Positions 36,827-45,789 of a stretch of DNA of 64,000 nucleotides are shown here, in pieces. Source of the DNA: Sphingomonas sp. AP4-R1 (GTDB taxonomy: Bacteria; Pseudomonadota; Alphaproteobacteria; Sphingomonadales; Sphingomonadaceae). Each line of letters starts with the position of its first letter. The first letter of the stretch is position 1. The notes beneath the pieces were generated by a model. That model was not told the origin of the DNA. It saw nothing but the letters and a program-made list of their open reading frames with translations, and ran no database searches. The DNA is taken from NCBI RefSeq assembly GCF_013113735.1, contig NZ_CP053346.1, forward strand, positions 1,502,001 to 1,566,000. The letters run 5' to 3'. The position numbers were made by a program, and so were the translations under genes.

Positions 36827-37567
36827 TTACTTGGGCTTCCGGAAGCGATAGACGAACTGATCGGTCTTGCCGCGCAGCGAGGGATCGAACACCTTCAGGT
36901 CATGCTTGTCGGCGGGGTTGGCGAGCACCTTGCTCTCGCCGTCGAACACGAAACCGGCGGCGACCACTTCGGCCTTCACCGCGGCGGGATCGATCCGGTG
37001 GAGATCGTTCGTGTTGGCGAGGCCCGAACCGGCCGCCGCCGCATGATCCAGCACGACATAGACGCCGCCCGGCTTCAGCATCTGCAGCACGAGGCGGTTG
37101 AAGGCGACCACGTCGACGCCCGCCATATTGTGGAGATCGTGATAATTTTGCGAGGTCCAGACGACATCGGCCACGCCCTGCGGCGGCGGCGCCATCAGCG
37201 GATCGTGCACCACCTCGACGTTGGAGCGGCCGGCGGCGGCGGCATTGGCGCGCTCCAGCGCGGTCTGGCTCTTCACCAGCATCTCATCGGGGATGTAGGC
37301 GATCACCTTGCCCTTGGGGCCGACCACATCGGAGAAGAGGCGCGTGAAGTAACCGGCGCCGGGCAGCGTATCCACCACCGTCATACCTGCCTTCACGCCG
37401 GCGAACTTCAGCATTTCGGCGGGCTTGCGATCGGCGTCGCGATCCTTGTCGGCCTGCGGGCGACCCTTGTCCGCCACGGCGGCGGAGATGGAAACCTGCG
37501 CGACGGCGGGCGCCAGCGCGACAGTGGAGAGGAGAAAAGCGGCTCCCAGGCGGTGCAACAACTTCAT
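36827..37567 (-). CDS. Exported class I methyltransferase-like protein
   Basis: A 246-residue Rossmann-fold methyltransferase with a clear Sec signal peptide (KLLHRLGAAFLLSTVALAPAVAQ). The SAM-binding motif I is MTVVDTLPGAGYFTRLF; a motif like VLQMLKPGGVYVVLDH follows at the usual distance. A SAM-binding fold exported to the periplasm, where SAM is not expected, is odd, although a group of such proteins is known by annotation. The ATG at 37567 forms a TGATG overlap with the upstream amidase gene, so the two are coupled; a GTG one codon earlier is not needed. Confidence 0.82.
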   Translation of the reverse strand: MKLLHRLGAAFLLSTVALAPAVAQVSISAAVADKGRPQADKDRDADRKPAEMLKFAGVKAGMTVVDTLPGAGYFTRLFSDVVGPKGKVIAYIPDEMLVKSQTALERANAAAAGRSNVEVVHDPLMAPPPQGVADVVWTSQNYHDLHNMAGVDVVAFNRLVLQMLKPGGVYVVLDHAAAAGSGLANTNDLHRIDPAAVKAEVVAAGFVFDGESKVLANPADKHDLKVFDPSLRGKTDQFVYRFRKPK

Positions 37568-38448
37568 CACGGATCCTCCCTGTCTTCGGTGCGCTCGATG
37601 CGCTGCCGGGCGAAATGGGCCTCGACCGCGCGACGGATACCGGTTGCGATCTTCTCGCGATAGCTCTTCGAGGTGAGCAGCGCGAGATCGTCGTCGTTCG
37701 AGATGTAACCCGTCTCCAGCAGGACCGAGGGTACGTCCGGCGCTTTCAGCACCATCAGGCCGGCATATTTGTGGAAGTCGGGCTTCAGGCCGATCAGCGG
37801 CGACAGCTCGCGCTGGACGAGCGTGGCGAAGGCGGAGGAGACGTTCATCGTCTCGCGCTGGGCGAGATCGATCAGGATCGAGGAGACGTCGTTCGTCTCG
37901 CGGGAAAGATCGACGCCGTTGATCACGTCCGCCTTGTTTTCGCGCGCGGCCAAAGCGGAGGCGACACGGTCGGACGAGGTTTCGGAGAGCGTGTAGATGC
38001 TCGCCCCGCGCGCGGCGGCCGTGGGCGCGCTGTCGCAGTGGACCGAAATGAACAGGTCCGCGCGCAGCCGCCGCGCGATCTCGCGCCGCTCGGCCAGCAC
38101 GAGGAAGCGGTCGTCGGACCGGGTGAGTGCCACCCGCACCTTGCCGGAGGCGACGAGGCTGTCGCGGATCGCCTTGGCGATCGTGAGCGCGACATCCTTC
38201 TCGTTCGTGTCGCCCTTGGCAGAGGAGGAGCCGGGATCGTGGCCGCCATGGCCGGCATCGATCACCACCAGTGGCAGGCTCGCCTTGGCCGGGCCCTCGA
38301 CGGGGGGCAGCCGGAAGCGCGAAGGGCGTGGGGGGATGTCGGCCACGGCACGGTTGGGCGGCGACGCGGCGATCACGGGCGCTGCGACGAGGCAGGCGAG
38401 GCAGAGAAAAGCGCGCACGGCCGGGGCTCTAACGGAGGATCGTCTCAA
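37567..38448 (-). CDS. N-acetylmuramoyl-L-alanine amidase (AmiC-like)
   Basis: A zinc amidase of the Amidase_3 family that cleaves peptide stems from peptidoglycan during cell separation. Zinc ligands are His67 in IDAGHGGHDPG, Glu83 in DTNEKDVAL and His137 in FISVHCDSA; the catalytic glutamate is in SVLLETGYISN near residue 254. An N-terminal hydrophobic signal (AFLCLACLVAAPVIA) sends it to the periplasm; there is no AMIN domain. No ATG is available: the TTG at 38448 has a GGA about 7 bases upstream, and the GTG at 38418 is the alternative. Coupled to the exported methyltransferase gene. Confidence 0.88.
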   Translation of the reverse strand: MRRSSVRAPAVRAFLCLACLVAAPVIAASPPNRAVADIPPRPSRFRLPPVEGPAKASLPLVVIDAGHGGHDPGSSSAKGDTNEKDVALTIAKAIRDSLVASGKVRVALTRSDDRFLVLAERREIARRLRADLFISVHCDSAPTAAARGASIYTLSETSSDRVASALAARENKADVINGVDLSRETNDVSSILIDLAQRETMNVSSAFATLVQRELSPLIGLKPDFHKYAGLMVLKAPDVPSVLLETGYISNDDDLALLTSKSYREKIATGIRRAVEAHFARQRIERTEDREDP

Positions 38449-38538
38449 AGGGAATCCGTCGGGCGGTGGAGCGTTCGCGCCTTTTCACGGGCCTCGTGCG
38501 TTTCCCCGCAATCCCACCAGAGGACGAAGGAGACGGAG

Positions 38539-38694
38539 ATGCCCGACCACTCGCATGACGATTATGCCAAGGAACTGAGGTCGCTGCTCGATCGCATTCA
38601 GGCGCATCCGGAGCAGGACTGGACGCAGGAGCGTGCCCGGATCGTCGTTCTCAACGAACTGATCTCCGGCCGGAAGGCCGCGGCCGTCAACTGA
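38539..38694 (+). CDS. Small acidic protein, unknown function
   Basis: A 51-residue open frame, MPDHSHDDYAKELRSLLDRI at the N-terminus and ending SGRKAAAVN. It is preceded by a strong ribosome site (GAAGGAGACGGAG directly before the ATG) and followed five bases later by a terminator, so it is a self-contained gene. It is hydrophilic and predicted helical, with no cysteines or membrane segment. It belongs to no family I can name. Confidence 0.72.
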   Translation: MPDHSHDDYAKELRSLLDRIQAHPEQDWTQERARIVVLNELISGRKAAAVN

Positions 38695-38698
38695 TCCG

Positions 38699-38734
38699 AA
38701 TCCTCCCTGCGGGGAGGATTCATTTCTGTTTTCC
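38699..38734 (+). terminator. Intrinsic terminator of the small acidic protein gene
   Basis: A perfect 9-bp stem (AATCCTCCC with GGGAGGATT, loop TGCG) is followed by CATTTCTGTTTTCC, a good T-rich tail. Confidence 0.72.
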
Positions 38735-39128
38735 TTGCGCGCGCGACGTTCCCGTCACCGCGATTGCGACGATCTCTCCATCATTTCATCCGATGTTCCG
38801 TCCTTGCCGATAGCCGGGGGCGATGCTAGCTATACGGCTCCGATTTGTGGCGAACCTCGCCTCGGATACGGATGTGCCGCCGCTGGGAAGCGTTGGCCGC
38901 AATCAGGTTGAAGCCGCATGAGCCATTTTTCCCTCCTGTCCGATGTCGCGATTGTCGACGCGGGCGAGGGCGTCGCCGGAGCGCATCGCGCTTCGGGTGG
39001 CCGTGCCGCAGAGGCATTGTTCACAACATACGACGGCATCGTCGCCCGCAGCGCCACTGGCGTTCCGGGAGCGAAGCCGTCGAATCGCGCCGCGCGCAAT
39101 GATCGCAGCGGCGCCCGGAGATCTTTTA
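38735..39128 (+). other. Long leader/promoter region of rne
   Basis: About 390 bases without a convincing gene precede RNase E. A possible promoter is TTGCCG at 38804-38809 with TAGCTA at 38827-38832 (17-base spacer), which would leave a leader of nearly 290 bases. RNase E genes of other bacteria are autoregulated through long leaders, so a structured 5' UTR is plausible. The short open frames here look incidental. Confidence 0.4.
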
Positions 39129-41807
39129 ATGAGCATGCGTATGTTGATCGACGCGCGCCACCGGGAGGAAACCCGCGTGGCCGTCGTCAAGGGAAACCGC
39201 GTAGAAGAGTTTGATTTCGAGTCCGAAGAGCACAAGCAGCTCAAGGGCAATATCTATCTCGCCAAGGTAACGCGCGTGGAGCCGTCGCTGCAGGCGGCCT
39301 TCGTCGATTATGGCGGCGGCCGTCACGGCTTCCTGGCCTTCTCGGAAATCCACCCGGATTATTACCAGATCCCCAAGGAGGATCGCGAGGCGCTCCTGCG
39401 TGAGGAAGCCGAGCATGCCGCCGAGGAAGAGGCGCTGCGTGCCCGCGAGGCCGGCGACGACGAGGACGAGGACGATATCGAGGCGGTCGAACGGCTCGAT
39501 GACGATGGCGGCCGCGAAACGCTGGATGCCGCCGAGGATTATGGCGCCGATGGCGAGGGCGAGGATGTGCCCCGGCCGACTTCGGCCGGCGCCGACGACA
39601 GCTCCGCCGTGGAGTCGCTCCGCCAGCGCCGCATGAACCTGCGCCGCCGCTACAAGATTCAGGACGTGATCCGCCGCCGCCAGGTGCTGCTGGTCCAGGT
39701 CGTGAAGGAAGAGCGCGGCAACAAGGGCGCGGCGCTGACCACCTATCTCAGCCTCGCCGGCCGTTATTGCGTGCTGATGCCCAACACGTCGCACGGCGGC
39801 GGCATCAGCCGGAAGATCTCCAATGCGGGCGATCGCAAGCGGCTGAAGTCGATCCTGTCCGAACTGAACCTGCCGAGCTCGATGGGCTGCATCGTCCGCA
39901 CGGCCGGCCTCCAGCGCACCCGGCAGGAGATCAAGCGCGACTTCGATTATCTCGCCCGCCTGTGGGACGAGATTCGCGAGAAGACGCTGACGTCCGCCGC
40001 GCCCGCCGAAATCTATCGCGACAGCGATCTGATCAAGCGTGCGATCCGCGATATCTACAATAAGGATATCGACGAGGTGATCGTCGAGGGCGAGGACGGC
40101 TATCGCGCGGCGCGCAGCTTCATGAAGCTGCTGATGCCGACGCACGCCAAGAAGATCCTGCCCTATCAGGATGCGACGCCTCTGTTCCAGCGCTTCGGCG
40201 TCGAGGATCAGCTGGCGGCGATGTATCAGCCGGTCGTCCAGCTGAAGTCGGGCGGCTATCTGGTCATCAATCCGACCGAGGCGCTCGTCTCGATCGACAT
40301 CAACTCGGGCCGTTCGACGCGCGAGCATAATATCGAGCAGACCGCGACCGCGACCAATCTGGAAGCCGCGCACGAAATCGCCCGCCAGCTGCGCCTGCGC
40401 GACATGGCCGGGCTGGTCGTGATCGACTTCATCGACATGGAATCGTCGAGCAACAACCGCAAGGTCGAACGCGCGATGAAGGAAGCGCTGAAGAGCGATC
40501 GCGCGCGCATTCAGGTGGGCCGCATCTCCGGCTTCGGCCTGTTCGAGATGAGCCGCCAGCGCCTGCGCACCGGCGTGCTCGAAGCCTCGACGCGCGTCTG
40601 CCACCATTGCGAGGGCACGGGCTTCATCCGCACCGCCAGCTCGTCCGGCCTGCAGGCGATGCGCCTGCTGGAAGAGGAGGCCGCGCGCGGCCGTGGCAGC
40701 CAGATCCGCCTGCGCGCCAGCCAGGAAGCGGCGCTCTATGTGCTGAACCGCAAGCGCCCCGAACTGGCCGATATCGAGGATCGCTACGGCGTGACGATCG
40801 AGATCGTCAGCGACGGCACGCCGGAAGGCGCGCGCATGACGGTGGAGGCCGGCGGCCCGCCGCCGAGCCATGCGCCGCGTCTGCCTGCGCCGGTCGAGAT
40901 CGAGATCGACGATGACGATCTGATCGAGGAGATGGACGAGGCCGAGGAGTTTGAGGGCGACGCCGAGGAGGAGCGCGGCGAGCGTTCCGATCGCGAAGCC
41001 GGCGAGCGCGAGGGTGGCGATCGTGACGGCCGTCGTCGTCGTCGCCGCCGCCGCCGTCGTGGCGGTCGTCGCGAGGAAGGCGAAGGCGCCGAGGGCGCCG
41101 AGGGCGCCGAGGCCGCGTCCGACGAGGCGCAGGACGAAGGCGAGGCGGACGAGACCGTCGCAGCCGATGCCGATCAGGAGCCGGCTGAGACGGGCGAGAC
41201 CGTCGCCGCGGAAGGCGAGGGCGAGCGCAGCTCGCGCCGTGGCCGTCGTGGCCGTCGGGGCGGTCGTCGCGGTGGATCGCGTGAAGCCGAAGCGCCCGTC
41301 GTCGAGGCGGATGCCGAGCCCGTCGTCGAGACGGTAACGGCGGAAGACGCCCCGGCCGAGCCCGTCGTCGAGGCTGCCGAGGAAACCCCCGCGCCGCGCC
41401 GTCGTCGTTCGCGTGCCAAGAAGGCCGATGTCGCTGCCGAGCCGGCGGTGGAAACGGCCGTGGTCGAGCCGGAACCGGTGGTCGAGGCGGCGCCCGAGCC
41501 CGTGGCCGAGGAAGCGGCGCCCGCGCCGCGTCGTCGTCGCACCCGCAAGGCTGCCGCCGCCGAGGCTGCGCCCGAGGCGGTTGAGGCTCCCGTGGCCGAG
41601 CCGGTCGTGGAGGAGGCGCCTGCGCCCAAGGCCCCGCGCCGTCGCAAGGCGCCTGCGAAGGCTGCGGCCGTCGTGGAAGAGGCTGTCGCCGCACCGGCTC
41701 CCGCAGCCGACGTGGACGCAGAGGCGCCCGCCGACGCTGCCGAGCAGCCGGAAGGCGATGCCGAGGCACCCCGTCGCGGCTGGTGGCAGCGGACGTTCGG
41801 CGCCTGA
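39129..41807 (+). CDS. rne: Ribonuclease E
   Basis: The main endoribonuclease of mRNA decay and rRNA/tRNA processing, 892 residues. The N-terminal catalytic half starts with MSMRMLIDARHREETRVAVV. It contains an S1 domain with a long acidic insertion (about 97-165, EAGDDEDEDDIEAVERLDDD), the RNase H/5'-sensor regions, the catalytic DNase I-like part (LVSIDINSGRSTREH; LVVIDFIDMES), and the zinc-link CHHCEGTG near 492. The C-terminal half is disordered, with alternating arginine clusters ([43 protein letters not shown]) and Val/Glu/Pro/Ala-rich acidic spacers. These are probable RNA- and degradosome-partner-binding segments. The ATG at 39129 has GGAG about 9 bases upstream. Confidence 0.95.
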   Translation: MSMRMLIDARHREETRVAVVKGNRVEEFDFESEEHKQLKGNIYLAKVTRVEPSLQAAFVDYGGGRHGFLAFSEIHPDYYQIPKEDREALLREEAEHAAEEEALRAREAGDDEDEDDIEAVERLDDDGGRETLDAAEDYGADGEGEDVPRPTSAGADDSSAVESLRQRRMNLRRRYKIQDVIRRRQVLLVQVVKEERGNKGAALTTYLSLAGRYCVLMPNTSHGGGISRKISNAGDRKRLKSILSELNLPSSMGCIVRTAGLQRTRQEIKRDFDYLARLWDEIREKTLTSAAPAEIYRDSDLIKRAIRDIYNKDIDEVIVEGEDGYRAARSFMKLLMPTHAKKILPYQDATPLFQRFGVEDQLAAMYQPVVQLKSGGYLVINPTEALVSIDINSGRSTREHNIEQTATATNLEAAHEIARQLRLRDMAGLVVIDFIDMESSSNNRKVERAMKEALKSDRARIQVGRISGFGLFEMSRQRLRTGVLEASTRVCHHCEGTGFIRTASSSGLQAMRLLEEEAARGRGSQIRLRASQEAALYVLNRKRPELADIEDRYGVTIEIVSDGTPEGARMTVEAGGPPPSHAPRLPAPVEIEIDDDDLIEEMDEAEEFEGDAEEERGERSDREAGEREGGDRDGRRRRRRRRRRGGRREEGEGAEGAEGAEAASDEAQDEGEADETVAADADQEPAETGETVAAEGEGERSSRRGRRGRRGGRRGGSREAEAPVVEADAEPVVETVTAEDAPAEPVVEAAEETPAPRRRRSRAKKADVAAEPAVETAVVEPEPVVEAAPEPVAEEAAPAPRRRRTRKAAAAEAAPEAVEAPVAEPVVEEAPAPKAPRRRKAPAKAAAVVEEAVAAPAPAADVDAEAPADAAEQPEGDAEAPRRGWWQRTFGA

Positions 41808-41874
41808 GCGCGCCCGTCTCCCGCTAGAGGGATCTTCAGTCGTGGTTCAGCGGCGCGGAGCGAAGGATCGGGCG

Positions 41875-43245
41875 ATGGCTCGCCTGACCCGTTCGTTCCG
41901 CGCCGCGATCGCCGGGCTGGTCGGCCTCGTCCTGGCCGCCCAGCCCGTCGCCGCGCAATCGATCCTGCGCGATGCGGAGACCGAGCAGTTCATGCAGGAA
42001 ATCTCGGCGGGCATGGCCAAGTCGGCCGGGCTCTCGCCGGGCGCGCTGAAGCTGGTGCTGGTCGGCGACAATTCGATCAACGCCTTCGTCGCCGGCGGCC
42101 AGATCATCTACATCAATTCCGGCACGATCGAGCAGTCGGACAATTATAACGAGCTGCAGGGCGTGATCGCGCACGAGCTGGGCCATATCGAGGGCGGCGA
42201 TGCCGTCCGCACCGGCCTGGCCGCCAGTTCGGCGATGCGGGTGACATTGCTCTCGCTGCTGCTGGGCGCCGCCGCGATGGCGGCGGGTGCGCCCGAGGCG
42301 GGCATGGCCGCGATGATGGCGGGCCAGTCGGCGGCCGAAGGCAAGTTCATGGCCTATAGCCGCCAGCAGGAAGGCTCGGCCGACGCTTCGGCCGTGCGCC
42401 ACCTGACCGACGCGCACCTCTCCGGCAAGGGCATGGTGACCTTCTTCGCCAAGCTGCGCCGCGAGGAATATCGCCTCACGCCCAGCTACACGAAGATCGA
42501 CACCTATGACGTCGATCACCCGATGACCGACGATCGCGAACGGTTCCTGCGCGATACGCTGTCGGGCGAGCCTTACTGGAACCAGCCGCTGGATCCGGTG
42601 CTGCAGGCGCGCTTCCTGCGGATCAAGGGCAAGCTGGTCGGCTATATGGACGATCCCGATCTGGTCCTCCGCAAATATCCGGAGACGAACCAGAGCGCGG
42701 AGGCGATGTATGCGAGGGCCTATGCCTGGCATCGCGGCGCCTATCCCGAACGCGCGGTGCAGGAGATAGACCGGCTGGTGGCGACCGCGCCGCACGATCC
42801 CTATCTGCTGGAGCTGAAGGGGCAGATCCTGCTGGAGAGCGGCAAGCCGGTGCTGGCCATCCCGCCGCTGCGCGAGGCGACCGCGCGATCGGGCAGCAAT
42901 CCGCTCATTTCCTCCACGCTGGGCCACGCCCTGGTCGCGAGCGACGATCCCGCCAATCTGGCCGAGGCATCGAAGGTGTTGAAGGTGGCGGTGCAGCGCG
43001 ACAATGAGAATCCGTTCGCCTGGTACAATCTCGGCCTTGTCTACACCAAGCTGGGCGACGAGCCGCGCGCCTCGTTGGCGACGGCGGAAAAATTCAGCCT
43101 CGAAGGTAATCCGGGCATGGCGGCGCGCAGCGCGGACATGGCGATGCGCGGCATCCCGGTCGGCACGCCCGATTATATCCGCGCGCAGGACATCGCGCTG
43201 ACCGCGCGCGACGAAGCACAGAACAAGAAGGGCAGACGTAGGTGA
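41875..43245 (+). CDS. M48 family metalloprotease with TPR repeats (BepA-like)
   Basis: A 456-residue periplasmic protein with a signal peptide (FRAAIAGLVGLVLAAQPVAAQ). The zinc protease motif HELGH (His100, Glu101, His104) is followed by a glycine/alanine-rich amphipathic segment, and the third ligand region is EGSADASA. The C-terminal half consists of TPR-like helices (AEAMYARAYAWHRGAYPE; NPFAWYNLGLVYTKLGDEP). This architecture matches BepA, which monitors outer-membrane protein assembly. GAAGG lies about 8 bases before the ATG at 41875. The stop overlaps the GTG start of the DsbA-like gene. Confidence 0.88.
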   Translation: MARLTRSFRAAIAGLVGLVLAAQPVAAQSILRDAETEQFMQEISAGMAKSAGLSPGALKLVLVGDNSINAFVAGGQIIYINSGTIEQSDNYNELQGVIAHELGHIEGGDAVRTGLAASSAMRVTLLSLLLGAAAMAAGAPEAGMAAMMAGQSAAEGKFMAYSRQQEGSADASAVRHLTDAHLSGKGMVTFFAKLRREEYRLTPSYTKIDTYDVDHPMTDDRERFLRDTLSGEPYWNQPLDPVLQARFLRIKGKLVGYMDDPDLVLRKYPETNQSAEAMYARAYAWHRGAYPERAVQEIDRLVATAPHDPYLLELKGQILLESGKPVLAIPPLREATARSGSNPLISSTLGHALVASDDPANLAEASKVLKVAVQRDNENPFAWYNLGLVYTKLGDEPRASLATAEKFSLEGNPGMAARSADMAMRGIPVGTPDYIRAQDIALTARDEAQNKKGRRR

Positions 43246-43982
43246 CACGCAGGCAGGGTTGGTTGATGGCGGGCGTGGCAGCTTTGGTCGGCGTGGCGGG
43301 TGGTGCGATCGGCACGCGCGCCGTGGCGGAGCAGGCCGGCGCACCGGTGGCGGGCAAGGCCGCGATCGAGGCGATCGTCCACGATTATATCCTCGCCCAT
43401 CCGGAGATCATTCCGGAGGCGATGCAGAAATTGCAGGCCCGCGAGAATGCGAAGGCGATCGATGCGGACCGGATGGCGCTGCAGAAACCGTTCGGCAGCG
43501 CCTGGGCGGGCAGCCAGTCTCCCAAAGTCACGCTCGTGATGTTCAGCGATTATAGCTGCGGTTACTGCCGGGCCAGCCTGCCGGACGTGGCGCGGCTGCT
43601 GGCCGAAAATCCGGACCTGAAAGTGGTGTGGCGCGAGATCCCGGTGCTGGGACCGGACAGCGTGGCGGCGGCGCGGGTGGCGCTGGCGGTGGCGAAGGAC
43701 GGCGATCGCTATCTGCCGTTCCACAAGGGCCTGTTCCAGGCGGGCCGCCCGGACAAGGCGACGATCGCGAAGGTAGCCTCCGCGGTGGGGCTCGATGCGG
43801 GCAAGCTGGCCGGCGAGGGCAAAGGCGACGACATCAGCGCCGAGATCGCCTCGAACATGGCATTGGCCGGGCGGCTGGGCGTGAGCGGCACGCCCGCCTT
43901 CGTGGTGGGCGACGAATTCCTGAGCGGCGCGGTCGGCTATGATGCGCTGGCCAAGGCGGTGGCCGACGCGCGGAAATCGTAA
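43242..43982 (+). CDS. DsbA-family thiol-disulfide oxidoreductase
   Basis: A 246-residue exported thioredoxin-fold protein. An N-terminal hydrophobic segment (GWLMAGVAALVGVAGGAIG) is either signal or anchor. The redox site is CGYC (Cys106, Cys109) in FSDYSCGYCRASLPD, and the cis-proline loop is GTPAFVVG. A helical region at 39-80 (AIVHDYILAHPEIIPEAM) matches the ScsC/BdbD-like oligomerisation segment. The GTG at 43242 overlaps the M48 protease stop (GTGA), so both envelope-quality-control proteins are made together. Confidence 0.88.
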   Translation: MTRRQGWLMAGVAALVGVAGGAIGTRAVAEQAGAPVAGKAAIEAIVHDYILAHPEIIPEAMQKLQARENAKAIDADRMALQKPFGSAWAGSQSPKVTLVMFSDYSCGYCRASLPDVARLLAENPDLKVVWREIPVLGPDSVAAARVALAVAKDGDRYLPFHKGLFQAGRPDKATIAKVASAVGLDAGKLAGEGKGDDISAEIASNMALAGRLGVSGTPAFVVGDEFLSGAVGYDALAKAVADARKS

Positions 43983-44015
43983 GGTAACCAGCCTACAGCT
44001 TCCCGAGAGAAAACC

Positions 44016-44136
44016 CCGTTCGTCCTGAGCCCTTCGACTGCCTGCCAAGGCAGGCGCTCAGGGTAAACTACTTCGAAGGACGGGCTTCAGCTGTGTCGTG
44101 TGCAGCACGTGCTTGGACTTCGCTAAACACGAACGG
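44016..44136. repeat. Palindromic repeat, family A copy 4 plus a degenerate half copy
   Basis: CCGTTCGTCCTGAGCCCTTC, an inner CCTGCCAAGGCAGG hairpin, then GCTCAGGGTAAAC make a shortened family A element at 44016-44068. At 44105-44136 GCACGTGCTTGGACTTCGC and ACACGAACGGG look like a single arm of the same family. It lies between the convergent ends of the DsbA-like and sugar transferase genes. Confidence 0.7.
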
Positions 44137-44185
44137 GTTTAAACATGTCCGGAGGTCGTCCCCCCGGTCCGGAATTAGCCAACCC

Positions 44186-45586
44186 TCAATAGGCGTTGGG
44201 GTGGACGATCACGCGAAGCGTGCCGAACAGGATCGACATGTCGCGCCAGAGCGTCCAGCCGGCGAGATATTCCAGATCGGCGTTGAGGCGGTTGGCGAGA
44301 TCCTCGCGATCGGGCGTGGCGCCACGGAAGCCGCGAATCTGGGCGAGGCCGGTGAGGCCCGGCTTCAGCGCGTGGCGATGCCAGTAACGCTCGTCCACTT
44401 CCCAGAAGAGCGCATTGCCGGCGAGGCTGCCCAAGGCATGGGGACGCGGGCCGACGAGGCTCATGTCCCCGCGCAGCACGTTGAAGAGCTGGGGCAGCTC
44501 ATCGATGCTGGTCGAGCGGATCAGGCGACCGATCTTGGTGATGCGATCGTCATCGCGCGAGGCCGAGCGGGCGCCGGCGCGATCCGTGAGATCGTTCCGC
44601 ATCGAGCGGAACTTGTACATCAGGAAGATGCGGTTGCCCCGGCCCACGCGCGGCTGGCGGAACAGGACCGGGCCGCTGCTGTCGAGCTTCACCGCCAGCG
44701 CGACCGCCAGCAGCAGAGGCGACAGGAAGATGAGCGCGGGGATCGTGATCACCAGATCCAGCACCCGCTTGGTGAAGCGGCGGCTGAGATCCAGCGGCGC
44801 GCAGGCCACCGCCAGCGTATAATGGCCGGAGAGGCTGCCGATCCCGATCGGGGAGATCGTGTCCAGATCGGTCGACAGGATATAGCCGTTGACGCTCGAT
44901 CCCTTGAGCAGGAGCGACCAGATCAGGCGCCGTTCGGGCGGGCAGGCGATCACCACGCGATCGACGCCGCGCAGCTGCGCCGCCAGCCGATCCAGCATGT
45001 GCGGATCGTGGAGATCGGGATGCAGGTTGGTCGTGTCGGTATCGACGACGATCATGTTCGGCGGCGCGGCCAGTTCCACCCCGTCGCGGATCATCAGATC
45101 GTAGAAGAGGTGCATCCCCGTCTTGCGCTTGATGTAGGCGGAACAGGCGAGGCGGCCGCCGGCCAGCGCGATGAAGGTGGAGAGCAGCGCCACGCCGGAC
45201 GCCATGCGTGACAGCTCGGTGGACGCCTTCATGTAGAAGGAGATGAACAGCACCGCGAGAATCGCGAACATATAGGCGAGCACGGCGCGCGACATGCCGC
45301 TGTTCACATCGGAGAGCGTATCCGATCCGAACGCATCGCTGTTGATCGCGATGCCGACATAAACGGGCAGCACGGCGGCGAAGAGATTGATGCCGGGATC
45401 GGCCCAGAGATCTCCGAAGCGGAGCAGATTCCCGACGAGGCAACCGGCGAGGATGGCCAGGCAATCGACGATGAGGACGAGCAGGCACAGTCGCAGCCGC
45501 AGGGATTGCAGCTCCGAAGGCGCGCTCCGTCCGGATCGCGCCTGCCTCGACATGGCGACTGGCGTATCGAGTTTCATCTCAGACAC
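44186..45586 (-). CDS. Undecaprenyl-phosphate sugar phosphotransferase (exopolysaccharide initiation)
   Basis: A 466-residue polyprenyl-phosphate hexose-1-phosphate transferase of the WcaJ type, which loads the first sugar onto the lipid carrier for exopolysaccharide synthesis. The N-terminal half has several membrane helices (LVLIVDCLAILAGCLVG and following) and a CoA-binding-like soluble domain. After another membrane segment (FTKRVLDLVITIPALIFL) the catalytic C-terminal domain shows KFRSMRND, RLIRSTSIDELPQLFNVLRG and DMSLVGPRPH. Start is GTG at 45586 or ATG at 45577. It stands alone here; together with rhamnose synthesis it points to sphingan-like polysaccharide production, by inference. 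Confidence 0.9.
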   Translation of the reverse strand: MSEMKLDTPVAMSRQARSGRSAPSELQSLRLRLCLLVLIVDCLAILAGCLVGNLLRFGDLWADPGINLFAAVLPVYVGIAINSDAFGSDTLSDVNSGMSRAVLAYMFAILAVLFISFYMKASTELSRMASGVALLSTFIALAGGRLACSAYIKRKTGMHLFYDLMIRDGVELAAPPNMIVVDTDTTNLHPDLHDPHMLDRLAAQLRGVDRVVIACPPERRLIWSLLLKGSSVNGYILSTDLDTISPIGIGSLSGHYTLAVACAPLDLSRRFTKRVLDLVITIPALIFLSPLLLAVALAVKLDSSGPVLFRQPRVGRGNRIFLMYKFRSMRNDLTDRAGARSASRDDDRITKIGRLIRSTSIDELPQLFNVLRGDMSLVGPRPHALGSLAGNALFWEVDERYWHRHALKPGLTGLAQIRGFRGATPDREDLANRLNADLEYLAGWTLWRDMSILFGTLRVIVHPNAY

Positions 45587-45789
45587 GCACTGGCTCGGCC
45601 CGGCATCGACAGGATACCGCGAGCGCCGTTTTGATCTTGCGCGTTTCCACCCCGCCCCTCACCTGAAACCGCCCTGCATCAAGACTGGATCGCACCGGTT
45701 CTGTCACCCCCCAGAACAAGCGGGACACAGCCATTCCTATTCGGATCATCTGTGCGAAAAGCCATTAAACAATTGTATCGCACCTTGCC

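Noticed and set aside
38918..39214. A 98-residue frame in the rne leader
   Set aside because: It runs into the rne coding region in another frame and has no family pattern; likely incidental.
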